Positions 1 through 8,531 of a stretch of DNA of 64,000 bases are shown here, in pieces. Position numbers and translations under genes: made by a program. The DNA is from Thermoplasmata archaeon (GTDB lineage: Archaea; Thermoplasmatota; Thermoplasmata; Lutacidiplasmatales; UBA184), in NCBI GenBank assembly GCA_028864975.1, contig JAGWLG010000011.1, forward strand, positions 26,081-90,080, read 5' to 3'. How positions within the stretch are numbered: position 1 is the stretch's first letter; every line of letters starts with the position of its first letter. A model generated the notes under the pieces. It saw only the letters and a list, made by a program, of their open reading frames with translations, ran no database searches and was not told the DNA's origin.

Positions 1-204
1 GTCTTCGGGGGGTCCGCCGTCGACATGAGGGGCGAAAGATGGGATTTCTAGCCTATCAATCCTTCTTTCCGCGTTAAAGAACCTGTGATTCAAGAAGTTG
101 AAGCTCCCGGCGTGTGCATAGAAATCGAGGCGCTTGCACCACGACATCCTGGGATCCGCGGCCTACATCGTGCCCCGGAGAGTGAAAGGGGCTCCGCGCG
201 GGGC

Positions 205-1371
205 TTAACGACGGCGTGGGGTGTTCTTGGGTGGGGAGGAGGAGGGCCGGGTCCCTGGCCGAACGGGCCTGCTTGTCGGCTTCGTTGCCCAGAGCAACTG
301 GGACGCGTGCCCCTTGAAGACGGGGATGGCCTCGAGCGGGACGCCTGCGACCTTCGCGAACTTCGTGAGGTCCGGGTGCTCGACCTTGATCCCGGTGAAC
401 CCCGCATCCTTGGCCAACGCGGCGAGTTCGCGGTCGCTGTAGTACCGGACCCGGCTCGCGATGGGTTCGGGGTCGGCGGGAGTCCCCCGAAGCGCCTCGG
501 TCGTGGTGTAGACTGCGACCCTCCCCCCGGGGGCGAGGGTCCGGAACATCTCCCGGAACGTCGCGGGGGCGTCCGGCAGGAAGCCGAGCACCCCGGTCAT
601 GACGGCGCGGGTGAACCTTCCATCGGCGAACGGAATGCGATCGGCCTCCGAGTGCACGAGCTCCAGCCGGTCTTGGGCGATCGCCTCCTGGTTCATCTCC
701 TCGGCCACCCGGAGCAGGTCCAGGCTGTGGTCGATGGCGGCGGCCCGACAACCGCTCTTCAAGGCATCCTGGAGGAAGGCCCCACCACCGCATCCCACCT
801 CGAGCAGGTCGTCCTGCTTCGTGAGCGAGAGCCTTTCCAAGATCGCGGCGAAGTTCGGCCGGTGGTAGAGCGGGTCGCGGTAGGTCTCCCGCCCGGCTCG
901 GCCGCTAGGGCGGCGAGCGTGACGGTCGGTAACCCAGTCTCCGAGGCGAGCGGGGCTTGTCGCACGGAAGAGGGTCGTCGCCACTTCGCTCGCGAACCAA
1001 CCGACCAGCTCCTCCCCCTCTTCGCTCAGGAGCCCGTGCCCGAAGCCTCGGTGCTCGATGGTGACCCGGGTCCCTCCTTGTTCCGGTGCGAGGCGGACCT
1101 CGACCTCGGTCGGAGCGTTCTTGGCCCAGGTCGGGGGGTGCCACCGGAAACGGATCCCCTCGCCCGGGTCCCAGGCCAGGATGCGAGCGACTTCGGTAGG
1201 ACGGCCTTTCTTAGGAGCCTCCAGAAGTCGCCCTCCCTTCTTCGGCTCCAGCTTGAGCTCCACCCCGCCCAGGGCGAGCGCGAGCTCCTCCACAAGCGAG
1301 GAGAAGACCTGGGAAGCGGGCAGCGGGAAGAACGTCGAGACCGAGAGGTCCATCGTGGGCGCCTCTGCCAT
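205..1371 (-). CDS. SRPBCC (AHSA1-like) domain fused to a class I SAM methyltransferase
   Basis: A 388-residue two-domain protein. Residues about 7-135 look like a START/SRPBCC domain of the AHSA1 type (N-terminal 'STFFPLPASQVF', later 'RFRWHPP' and 'GGTRVTIEHRGFG'), a hydrophobic ligand pocket fold. Residues about 170-350 form a Rossmann methyltransferase with motif I LEVGCGGG (190-197), an acidic residue after strand 2 (D214) and an ADRIPFADG-type motif near 243. The Pro/Arg-rich last 25 residues look disordered. A TATA-like CCCTTATCT on this strand (1395-1403) lies about 28 bases before the ATG, so the transcript is probably leaderless. An ATG six codons in (1353) is an alternative start. 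A cytoplasmic methyltransferase of a small hydrophobic substrate is an inference; the substrate is unknown. Confidence 0.8.
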   Translation of the reverse strand: MAEAPTMDLSVSTFFPLPASQVFSSLVEELALALGGVELKLEPKKGGRLLEAPKKGRPTEVARILAWDPGEGIRFRWHPPTWAKNAPTEVEVRLAPEQGGTRVTIEHRGFGHGLLSEEGEELVGWFASEVATTLFRATSPARLGDWVTDRHARRPSGRAGRETYRDPLYHRPNFAAILERLSLTKQDDLLEVGCGGGAFLQDALKSGCRAAAIDHSLDLLRVAEEMNQEAIAQDRLELVHSEADRIPFADGRFTRAVMTGVLGFLPDAPATFREMFRTLAPGGRVAVYTTTEALRGTPADPEPIASRVRYYSDRELAALAKDAGFTGIKVEHPDLTKFAKVAGVPLEAIPVFKGHASQLLWATKPTSRPVRPGTRPSSSPPKNTPRRR

Positions 1372-1394
1372 GCCGAGCGGATTGGAGGAGAGGA

Positions 1395-1403
1395 AGATAA
1401 GGG
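1395..1403 (-). promoter_or_regulatory. TATA-like box of the SRPBCC-methyltransferase gene
   Basis: Read on the minus strand this is CCCTTATCT, centred about 28 bases before the ATG at 1371. The spacing matches a leaderless archaeal promoter. The divergent membrane-protein gene at 1467 starts about 65 bases away on the other side. Confidence 0.45.
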
Positions 1404-1466
1404 TGGGTCGTTGGCGGCAGGAGGCACGGAACGTTCATCTTCGTCCAGCGGCGTCCTTCGTGAGGA

Positions 1467-2213
1467 ATGACCCTCAGCACGCGGCTCGCGGTCCTCGTCC
1501 TGACCGTAGGGTTCATGATCGAGGGCGTCGGGGAGGCGTTCGAGTTCGTCTCGAAGCAGTGGCTCCTCGCCCACCTACCGAACGCCCTGCTCGACATCTA
1601 CTACATCGGCCCGGCGACCACGGTGGTGGGCTTCCTCTTCGCCTTCGCCGGACGCCACGAGTGGTCGGAACTCCACCGCAGGCACGTCCTGCATGGCCAC
1701 AAGGCCCTGCTCATCGCCATCGCCCTCCTGGGGTCCGTCGCGACGGTGGTCGCCCTCCTGGTCTACGAGTTCCCCGGTGCTGCGGTGCCCATCCTCCTCC
1801 CATGGGTCATGGGTGTCGCGGTCGCGGTGGGCCTGGGGAGCTCCTTCCTGAGCTACCTCCTGATCGGGTTCCACATCACCACACAACGGGGGAAGGCCTG
1901 CCTGGTCGCTGCCCTGGCCTGGGGCGTTCTGGTCTCGGTGATCGCCGGGTACGAGGTGGGGGCCAACTTCGTCTCGCTCGTGGCCTCGTTGCGAACGGGG
2001 AATCTTTCGGTCGCCAACTCGTTGAGCTCCCTGCTGGTGGTTACGACCATCCTCTTTGTGAGCTACTTCCTGCTCATGTTCGCCTACCGCGACGCCTACC
2101 AACAGCTCCTGCGGGGGATCCTACCGAAGGGCCACACCCCGGCGAAGCACTACCGAGGACCACCGCAGGGGGTGCCTCCCGCGGCTCCCTCGGTCCCGCC
2201 GAGCGGGAACTAG
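1467..2213 (+). CDS. Polytopic membrane protein of unknown function
   Basis: A 248-residue protein with about six hydrophobic segments (near residues 5-25, 45-62, 78-98, 105-133, 140-162 and 185-210), separated by short charged loops such as the His/Arg-rich 'ELHRRHVLHGHK'. The C-terminal 35 residues are Pro/Gly-rich and probably cytoplasmic. I do not recognise a family. It is divergent from the methyltransferase gene and is followed 56 bases later by a hydrolase gene with its own TATA-like box. The ATG at 1467 begins directly with the first hydrophobic helix, so the start is well placed. Possible roles (transporter, stress-related membrane protein) cannot be separated from the sequence. Confidence 0.65.
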   Translation: MTLSTRLAVLVLTVGFMIEGVGEAFEFVSKQWLLAHLPNALLDIYYIGPATTVVGFLFAFAGRHEWSELHRRHVLHGHKALLIAIALLGSVATVVALLVYEFPGAAVPILLPWVMGVAVAVGLGSSFLSYLLIGFHITTQRGKACLVAALAWGVLVSVIAGYEVGANFVSLVASLRTGNLSVANSLSSLLVVTTILFVSYFLLMFAYRDAYQQLLRGILPKGHTPAKHYRGPPQGVPPAAPSVPPSGN

Positions 2214-2269
2214 GGTGGCGGTCCCCCGGCCACGCTCGGCTTTCATACGTGGGCTCCTCCTCGAACGTG

Positions 2270-3064
2270 ATGGCCCTCCCGGAGGCGCACGAGCGCATGG
2301 TGGACCTCGAAGGTTCTCCGGTCCACCTGTGGGAAGGCGGCGAGGGGCCTCCGCTGGTCTTCTTCCACGGGGCAGGGAGCATCGGTCAAGGCTGGGTCGG
2401 AGCGTTCCCCCTCCTCGCCCAGCATCATCGGGTGATCCTGCCCGACCTCCCGGGGTTCGGGCTCTCACCCGACAATCCACGCCTGAAGAACTTCCGCGAC
2501 CTCGGAGCGGCGCTCATCGAGCTCCTGAGGTCCGAGGGGCGCGGCCGCGTTGACCTGATGGGGAACTCGATGGGGGGCGGTATCGCCGCCGGCATCGCCC
2601 TCGAGCACCCCGAGCTCGTCCGCGGGCTGGTCCTTGCGGCACCTGGGGGATTGCATGAGAACGAGAACATGCACGCGGAGGCGGCGCGCGTCGTCCCGGG
2701 GGAGGTCAATCAGTGGCTCTTCTATCGCCCTGAGAGGGGCAGGGAGAGCTTCCCGACCCTCTCCCCGGAAGAGGTTCGAACGCGCTGGAGGTCGACCCGG
2801 CAGGCTCTGGGGCGTTGGGTGCAGCAGGGCTTCGTGAAACTGGACTACCCGAAGCTCAAGGTCCCGACGTTGATCGTCTGGGGTAGGCAGGACCGCATCC
2901 TCCCGAGCCAATGGGCGATCGAGCTTTCCGAGCGCATCCCCGGTAGTCGTGCTGTGGTCTTGGAGGAGTGTGGGCACATTCCTCAACTGGAGCTTCCCGG
3001 GGAGTTCACCCAGATCGTCGAGGGCTTCCTTTCCACGCTTCCCTCGACGAACGGGCAGAGCTAG
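2270..3064 (+). CDS. Alpha/beta-hydrolase fold enzyme
   Basis: A 264-residue serine hydrolase of the alpha/beta-hydrolase superfamily. The oxyanion-hole motif FFHGAGS is at 31-37, the nucleophile elbow GNSMGG puts Ser at residue 100, the acid is D208 in 'WGRQDRI', and the catalytic His is H236 in 'EECGHIPQLE'. The complete triad and usual length argue for an active enzyme, probably an esterase, carbon-carbon hydrolase or haloperoxidase-like member; the substrate is unknown. The frame is open far upstream, but the ATG at 2270 is preferred because the homologous core starts there. A TATA-like stretch (TTTCATACG, 2241-2249) lies about 24 bases upstream, which fits a leaderless message. Confidence 0.85.
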   Translation: MALPEAHERMVDLEGSPVHLWEGGEGPPLVFFHGAGSIGQGWVGAFPLLAQHHRVILPDLPGFGLSPDNPRLKNFRDLGAALIELLRSEGRGRVDLMGNSMGGGIAAGIALEHPELVRGLVLAAPGGLHENENMHAEAARVVPGEVNQWLFYRPERGRESFPTLSPEEVRTRWRSTRQALGRWVQQGFVKLDYPKLKVPTLIVWGRQDRILPSQWAIELSERIPGSRAVVLEECGHIPQLELPGEFTQIVEGFLSTLPSTNGQS

Positions 3065-3098
3065 GCGGCCCACTCGCCGCAGCGCGCAAGGAGGAGGG

Positions 3099-3848
3099 AT
3101 GCCAGCGAGAACAGGGGAGGGCGGGACGGTCCCACGGGCGCCTCCCGACTGGGTTGAGGAGGAGAAGGAACACCTCGAGAGGTTGCGTTCGCTCCCCACC
3201 CCCGTCAAGGTGGAACAGGGCTTGCACCCTCCCGAGCACGCCTGTGCGGCGTGCACGGCCGCGAGGGCCCTACGCGCCCTCTTCGAACGCGAGAAGGTCC
3301 CCATCCTTTGGGTCGAGGTCGCCCACGTCCTTCCCGGACAAGAGGGCGTGGCCGCACCGCCCCCCTGGCTACGCATCCTCCTCCCAGGAGAGGAGACCGG
3401 CCCGGTGCGGTTCTTGGGCCCGCCCCGCGGCGACCTGCTGGAAGGGCTGACGATGGTCCTGCGAAGCATCGTGGTCCCCGAGGACCCTCCCCCGCTTCTT
3501 CCAGGGTGGAAGGACCTCGCCGCCCGGAGCAACCGGCACCACCACCTCCGGGTCTTTGCAGCCGCCCGGAACGCGGACGCACCGCCGGTGATCAGGACGC
3601 TCGGGCGCTTCGTCCACCTCAAGCCGGAACGATGGGCGCTCGACGTCATCGACGTCGAGACGTTCCCCAGGGAGGCGCGCCGAAGGGCGGTCCGCCATCT
3701 CCCCACGGTGACCATCGACGACTTCGCTCACTTCTACGGACCCCCCGACGAGGAGGAGCTCCTGGAAGCGGTCCGGCACGTGATGCCCTCCGGAGCGCTT
3801 CCGTACCTCGGGGTGAAGGGAGAGAGCCCCTTCGGCGGCGTACCGTAG
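3099..3848 (+). CDS. Protein with two thioredoxin-like domains, PDO-like, second site degenerate
   Basis: A 249-residue protein read as two thioredoxin-fold units. The first has a CxxC (C49, C52 in 'HACAACTAAR') followed by a strand 'VPILWVEV'. The second (about 148-249) has the pattern of the C-terminal half of archaeal protein disulfide oxidoreductases: 'LRVFAAARNADAPP', then 'ALDVIDVETFP', the cis-Pro motif LPTVTID (201-207) and a helical end, but no cysteine where the family has CPYC. It could act as a disulfide or thiol-redox partner using only its N-terminal pair. The ATG at 3099 follows a GGAGG-type ribosome site at 3091-3097. The frame extends upstream, overlapping the hydrolase end, without family features. 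Confidence 0.6.
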   Translation: MPARTGEGGTVPRAPPDWVEEEKEHLERLRSLPTPVKVEQGLHPPEHACAACTAARALRALFEREKVPILWVEVAHVLPGQEGVAAPPPWLRILLPGEETGPVRFLGPPRGDLLEGLTMVLRSIVVPEDPPPLLPGWKDLAARSNRHHHLRVFAAARNADAPPVIRTLGRFVHLKPERWALDVIDVETFPREARRRAVRHLPTVTIDDFAHFYGPPDEEELLEAVRHVMPSGALPYLGVKGESPFGGVP

Positions 3849-3869
3849 ATTGAGGGGTGGTTTCCCCCC

Positions 3870-6557
3870 TCACGACCGCGCAACCTCGCCACCGGTCCGC
3901 GGCGCGCTGGCTGGGAGCGTCGCCAACCCCATGCGGGCAGGGGGAAGCGAGCGCCCGCGCCAGGCCTTGACGGGCTCGTACCAGCCGCCAGAGAGCAAGC
4001 CTGCCCCGACCCCGATCAGGAGGTCGCCCGGCGAGAGCGGAACGAAACGGAAGACCCCGGAAACCGCGGGGACGTAGAGGGCCGCGGCCAGCGCCATGAC
4101 GACGGCGGCGATGGCGGTGCGGAGGTAGGGATTCCTCCTCCCTTGCAGAGTCCGAAGGCTCTCTGTCCGGGACCGGCTGACCAACATGAGTGCGAGGTTC
4201 GAAGAGACCAGGGCCACGAAGGCTGTCGTGCGCGCCACGTCCTCTGTGCGCCCTGACGCGAGCATCAAGAGGAAGAGGGCGGCGACCCCTGCGAGCGCGC
4301 TGAACCCCAAGGTCAGGCTCCAGCGAAGGGTGCCCCCGCCATAGAGCGAGGCCTTCGGGTCCCGGGGTGGTCGGTCCATCGTGTCCGGTTCCGGGGGCTC
4401 GGCCTCAAAGACGACCGTGACGGTGGGGTCGATGATGAACTCCAAGAAGAGGATGTGCACCGGAAAGAGGACCAGCGGGAGACCGAGGAGCACCGGAAGG
4501 AACGCGATGCCGGCCAACGGGACGTGGACCGCAAGGAGGTACACGACGGCCTTTCGGAGGTTGTCGTAGATCGTCCGTCCTTCCCGGACAGCCCCGACGA
4601 TGGCGGGAAAGCTGTCCGAGAGCAGCACGAGCGAGGCGGCCTCACGAGCCACGTCCGTACCTCGTTCGCCCATGGCGATCCCGACCGTGGAAGCTCGGAG
4701 GGCGGGAGCGTCGTTCACTCCGTCCCCGGTCATGGTGACGACCTCCCCCGCATGCTGGAGCGCTCTGACCACGGAGAGCTTTTGCTCGGGTCGAACCCGG
4801 GCACAGACGGACACATGCCCGAGCCGCGCTCCCAGTTCCTGCTCGCGGAGGAGCGCGATCTGGGGGCCCGTCAGCACCTCTGCGCCCAAGGGCAGCCCTG
4901 CTTGGCGTGCTATCGACCGAGCCGTGGTCGGATGGTCCCCGGTGATCATCAGCACCCGGATGCCCGCTCGGCGCAGCGCTCGGACCGCGCGCGGGACGTC
5001 CGGCCTCAGAGGGTCCCGCAGGCCCACGAGGCCCAGCAACTCGAATCGAAGGCCCTCATCGGACCCTGGGAGGGGTCCCCCGGAGGGAAGCGTTGCCCGC
5101 GCGACCGCCAGCACCCGAAGACCCTCCCCTCCCATCCGGCCTACCTCGGCGAGGACTCTCTGCGTCTCGCTGTCCGAGAGATGGCAGAGCTCCGAGATCG
5201 ATTCCGGGGCGCCCTTGGCGGCCACCAAGAACCCGTCGCCCCCTCCGGTCAGCCAGACATGTGTGACCCAGAGGTGGTCCGAGCGGAGGGGATAGCTGCG
5301 TAGATGTCGCGGCTCAGGCGAGCGTTCGGGAGATCCGAGGTCGCGCTCGGACCTCAACAGGGCTTTCTCCATCGGGTCGACCGGGTCCGGGTCGCACGCC
5401 AGCGCCGCGATGCGGACTACCCTGGCACCCTCGACATTTCGGACCTGGGGCCCCCAGGCGACGGGAAGTTCTCCGAGGGGCTCGACAACCTCGAGCCGCA
5501 TGCGGTTCTCGGTCAGGGTCCCCGTCTTGTCCACGCAGAGGACCGTGGTCGAGCCTAGCCCCTCGATCGCCTCGAAGCGACGGGTGAGGACCCCTGCGCG
5601 CGAGATGCGCCACGCTCCCAGGGCCAGGAAGATCGTCAGCATAATCGGGATCTCCTCGGGGATGAGGGCCATGGCCAGGGTCACACCGGCCAGGAGTCCC
5701 TGGACCCAGGAGGAGAATCGCAGGTCGGAGAGCGCCGCGACCGAGACGATGGTGATGAGGGCCGCCACCCCCAGCCCCCGGACGAGGTGCCGGCTGTCCT
5801 GTTGCAGCCGTGTCGGCTCTGGTCGGAGCGTGCTGAGGCGTTCTCCGATCTTGCCGAACTCGGTCCGAGGTCCTGTGGCCACGACCTCCGCAACTCCGGA
5901 GCCTCGGACGACGAGCGTGTTCGCAAAGAGCTGGGGGCGGGCGCCCCCGCTCATCCCACCGGGTTCCTTCGGGACGGGGATAGATTCCCCGGTGAGCAGG
6001 GACTCGTCGGCTTCGAGGTGGTCACCCTCCACCAGAAGGACATCCGCGGGCACCCGTTCTCCCTCGTTCAGGAGGACTCGGTCCCCCCGCACGACCTCGC
6101 GGCAGGGGATGCGACGTCGTTGGCCTTCCCGGAGCACCTGCGCCCACGGGTCGGCCATGCGACGCAGGCTCTCGAGCGCACGCTCGGTCTTGCGCTCCTG
6201 ATGGATCGTCACGCCCACAATGATCGCGATGGAGGCGAGGAGGACTGCCGCGTCCCGCGGCTCTCCGAGGAACAGGTAGACCATCCCCGCGACCAGGAGA
6301 AGGGCGATCATCGGCTCGCTCACGACCTCCCACGCGAGGGACCACGCCCCGTGGTCGCGAGCCGTCGTGACCTCGTTCGGGCCCTCCTCGGAAAGGCGGC
6401 GAGCGGCCTCGGCCTCGGTCAGGCCAAGGGGCCCCGTCGACCCCGAGCTCGTGCCCGCCATGCTCCTTGCCGGCCGGGCCGGGGATGGCCCATGTCGTCG
6501 CGTCTCTCGAGCAGCAGGGGCCGCCGGTCGAAGCCGGGTATCTCTTCTTGGGTCCAT
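3870..6557 (-). CDS. P-type cation-transporting ATPase (type II-like)
   Basis: An 895-residue membrane ATPase. The actuator motif TGES is at 189-192, PEEIP in TM4 at 300-304, the phosphorylation motif DKTGT at 343-347 (phosphorylated Asp343), the nucleotide-site KGAPE at 448-452, and the hinge motif GDGVNDAP at 611-618. The N-terminal cation-ATPase domain and C-terminal helices (about 640-875) complete a type II architecture related to Ca2+ or H+ pumps. PEEIP rather than PEGLP leaves the ion uncertain. The first 32 residues are a Pro/Arg-rich extension; the core begins at Met33 (6461), which could be the true start. A perfect palindrome lies just upstream at 6594-6605 and may be an operator. 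Confidence 0.9.
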   Translation of the reverse strand: MDPRRDTRLRPAAPAARETRRHGPSPARPARSMAGTSSGSTGPLGLTEAEAARRLSEEGPNEVTTARDHGAWSLAWEVVSEPMIALLLVAGMVYLFLGEPRDAAVLLASIAIIVGVTIHQERKTERALESLRRMADPWAQVLREGQRRRIPCREVVRGDRVLLNEGERVPADVLLVEGDHLEADESLLTGESIPVPKEPGGMSGGARPQLFANTLVVRGSGVAEVVATGPRTEFGKIGERLSTLRPEPTRLQQDSRHLVRGLGVAALITIVSVAALSDLRFSSWVQGLLAGVTLAMALIPEEIPIMLTIFLALGAWRISRAGVLTRRFEAIEGLGSTTVLCVDKTGTLTENRMRLEVVEPLGELPVAWGPQVRNVEGARVVRIAALACDPDPVDPMEKALLRSERDLGSPERSPEPRHLRSYPLRSDHLWVTHVWLTGGGDGFLVAAKGAPESISELCHLSDSETQRVLAEVGRMGGEGLRVLAVARATLPSGGPLPGSDEGLRFELLGLVGLRDPLRPDVPRAVRALRRAGIRVLMITGDHPTTARSIARQAGLPLGAEVLTGPQIALLREQELGARLGHVSVCARVRPEQKLSVVRALQHAGEVVTMTGDGVNDAPALRASTVGIAMGERGTDVAREAASLVLLSDSFPAIVGAVREGRTIYDNLRKAVVYLLAVHVPLAGIAFLPVLLGLPLVLFPVHILFLEFIIDPTVTVVFEAEPPEPDTMDRPPRDPKASLYGGGTLRWSLTLGFSALAGVAALFLLMLASGRTEDVARTTAFVALVSSNLALMLVSRSRTESLRTLQGRRNPYLRTAIAAVVMALAAALYVPAVSGVFRFVPLSPGDLLIGVGAGLLSGGWYEPVKAWRGRSLPPARMGLATLPASAPRTGGEVARS

Positions 6558-6585
6558 GGGCCGATGAGGTTAGGGTCAATCGAGC

Positions 6586-6605
6586 TTCACTATGCTGTCG
6601 ACAGC
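6586..6605 (-). promoter_or_regulatory. Candidate promoter and palindromic operator of the P-type ATPase
   Basis: A perfect 12-base palindrome, GCTGTCGACAGC, occupies 6594-6605. It overlaps a weak TATA-like stretch (CATAGTGAA on the minus strand, 6586-6594) about 33 bases before the ATG at 6557. The position would suit a repressor, for example a metal-responsive one, but the regulator is unknown. Confidence 0.35.
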
Positions 6606-6644
6606 TCCGTAGGAGGCTTCGCGTTCTGCCGGAGTTCCCCGACG

Positions 6645-8504
6645 TCAGGCTTCGGGCTTGGTCTTGCGCCGCTGTTGAGAAGAGGCCCCCGCGGGAGGTA
6701 CCCCTGGCGACGCCTCCACGGTGGCATCCCCCGAGGAGACCTTGCCATCCGCCGAGAACCTTCGAACGTGGCGGAGCATCGCCGACTCCCGTTTCCGTTC
6801 GGCCCGGTGGTACCCCTCGTCTCGGGTCCCCTGTGTCATCAGGATGACCACGCGCCCGGGGGCGCTCCTCCCCGTCCGCCCCTTCCGCTGGATGGTACGG
6901 ATCTCGCTCGGAAGGGCTTCGAAGAAGACCACCAGGTCGACGTTGGGGATGTCGATCCCCTCCTCGGCGACCGAGCTCGCCACCAGGACGGGGAACCTCC
7001 CGGAGCGGAAGTCCTCGAGGACCCGGGCCTGCTCCCTCTGGTCCATCCCCTTGTCCTCGTCCGACCGGGTGGCCTGCCCCACGAAGCGGCGCGCGACCAC
7101 CCCTCGCTCGGCGAGCCCCTCGACGATCGAACGGACCGTGTCGCGGAACTGTGCGAAGACCAGGATCTTGGCGGCGGAGTTCTTTTCGAGCGTCTCCTGG
7201 ACCACGGAGGCCAGCTCCGGGAGCTTCGGATGAGAAGCGCGGCCCTCGGGACCCAAGCTCACGCTTGCGGCCTCCCGGGACTTCGCGATCATCGGATGGG
7301 CGAGGAAGGCCTTGTCCGCCTTTCCGAGCTTGTCCTTCGCCGCAACGCGCTCGAAGTAGCCCAGGAGCGGGGCGACCCCCTGCGTCTCGAGAAGCTCTCC
7401 GGCGTGGTAGAAGTGCATGGCGAGCATCAATCGATAGAGGGCGCCGAACTTCCGCCCCATCGGGCCGGGGCGGGCCATGATCATCCCCCGCGTCGCGACG
7501 AGGTCCTTCACCCCGGTGACCCGGAGGGGCTTGTTCCGCAGGAACCCCATCTTCTGGAGGCTGTGCATCGACTCGTTCGCCGCCTCGCGGAGCCCCTTGC
7601 GCAGCTCCTCGAGCTCGGGGGGGAGCCGAACCCTGACGTGTTCGGTCTCGACAGCCTGGACATAGGCCGCGACGTCCGGGTCCTCGCGCGTCCGTGCCTC
7701 CACGCGGGAGATGGCGAGCGCCCCCAGGACCTCGTCGATCTTCGTCCCCTTCCCACCTGGGGATGCGGTGAGGCCGAGGACTCGACGGTCCTCGGGGCGC
7801 TGCGTCCGGTAGATGGCGGCGATCTTCACGTAGGCGTAGTTCCCGACGGCCCGGTGCGCCTCGTCGAAGACGAGCAACGCGACGTCCCGCAGGGAGTACC
7901 GCCCCTCCACCAGATCATTGACCACCAGCTGCGGCGTGGCGAAGACCGCCTGCGCAGGCTCCCAGGCCCCCTCCCGTTTCGGCGATCCTACCGTGCCAGT
8001 GAAGGTGGCCCGTGGGAGGGAGCGGAACCACCCCGCGAAGGAGCGGGCGTGCTGCTCCACCAACGGGCGGGTGGGAGCGAGGAACAGCACTTTCCCGCGG
8101 CGGCAACGCAGCCGCTCGGCCGCCGCCATCGCGGCGATCACGGTCTTCCCGAGCCCCGTGGGAAGAACCACCAGGACATCGGTCTCCAGCGCCATCCGTG
8201 TGATCGTGAGCTGGAAGGGGTAGGCCCGAACGCGGGAAGGTCGTAGCAAGGGATGGTCGACGAACTCGCTCGACGACTCTTGGAGGAGCATCCCCTCGGG
8301 CAGCGGCGGCTCGGGGGGAGGAAGGGCCGCGGCGGGCACGCCCACGGAAGGGTGCCCCGAGGGCTGCTCGCCTTCTTCCCCCCCGCCCACCAGAAAGTCG
8401 TCGAGGGTTCTCTGGGGCTTCGGCGCTACAGGGGAGGGAGGTCCGACGGGGGCGTCCGAGGAGGCCGCACCGGCCTTCTTCCCCGGGGCTCGCAGGCGCT
8501 CCAC
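6645..8504 (-). CDS. hef: Hef/FANCM-type archaeal DNA helicase without nuclease domain
   Basis: A 619-residue superfamily 2 helicase of the Hef/Mph1/FANCM group. Walker A is PTGLGKT (115-121), Walker B DEAH (214-217), motif III is near 'LTASPGG', and the C-terminal RecA lobe has 'SSVAEEGIDIP' and the arginine-finger motif QRKGRTGR. Hef acts on stalled forks and branched DNA. Full-length euryarchaeal Hef also carries an XPF-like nuclease; this protein ends about 60 residues after motif VI, so it is helicase-only. Near the N-terminus QRTLDDFL (31-38) matches a PCNA-interacting box. The gene lies 27 bases downstream of serS on the same strand and is probably cotranscribed. Confidence 0.85.
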   Translation of the reverse strand: MERLRAPGKKAGAASSDAPVGPPSPVAPKPQRTLDDFLVGGGEEGEQPSGHPSVGVPAAALPPPEPPLPEGMLLQESSSEFVDHPLLRPSRVRAYPFQLTITRMALETDVLVVLPTGLGKTVIAAMAAAERLRCRRGKVLFLAPTRPLVEQHARSFAGWFRSLPRATFTGTVGSPKREGAWEPAQAVFATPQLVVNDLVEGRYSLRDVALLVFDEAHRAVGNYAYVKIAAIYRTQRPEDRRVLGLTASPGGKGTKIDEVLGALAISRVEARTREDPDVAAYVQAVETEHVRVRLPPELEELRKGLREAANESMHSLQKMGFLRNKPLRVTGVKDLVATRGMIMARPGPMGRKFGALYRLMLAMHFYHAGELLETQGVAPLLGYFERVAAKDKLGKADKAFLAHPMIAKSREAASVSLGPEGRASHPKLPELASVVQETLEKNSAAKILVFAQFRDTVRSIVEGLAERGVVARRFVGQATRSDEDKGMDQREQARVLEDFRSGRFPVLVASSVAEEGIDIPNVDLVVFFEALPSEIRTIQRKGRTGRSAPGRVVILMTQGTRDEGYHRAERKRESAMLRHVRRFSADGKVSSGDATVEASPGVPPAGASSQQRRKTKPEA

Positions 8505-8531
8505 CTCATCTGGCAGGAGAGAGCCTTGGGC

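Noticed and set aside
1..204. Gene at the left edge of the window
   Set aside because: No frame in the first 200 bases shows protein-like composition or a recognisable motif.
85..1470. Long plus-strand open frame over the methyltransferase gene
   Set aside because: It lies opposite a clear methyltransferase with full motifs and is Arg/Pro/Gly-rich, as expected for a GC-rich antisense frame.
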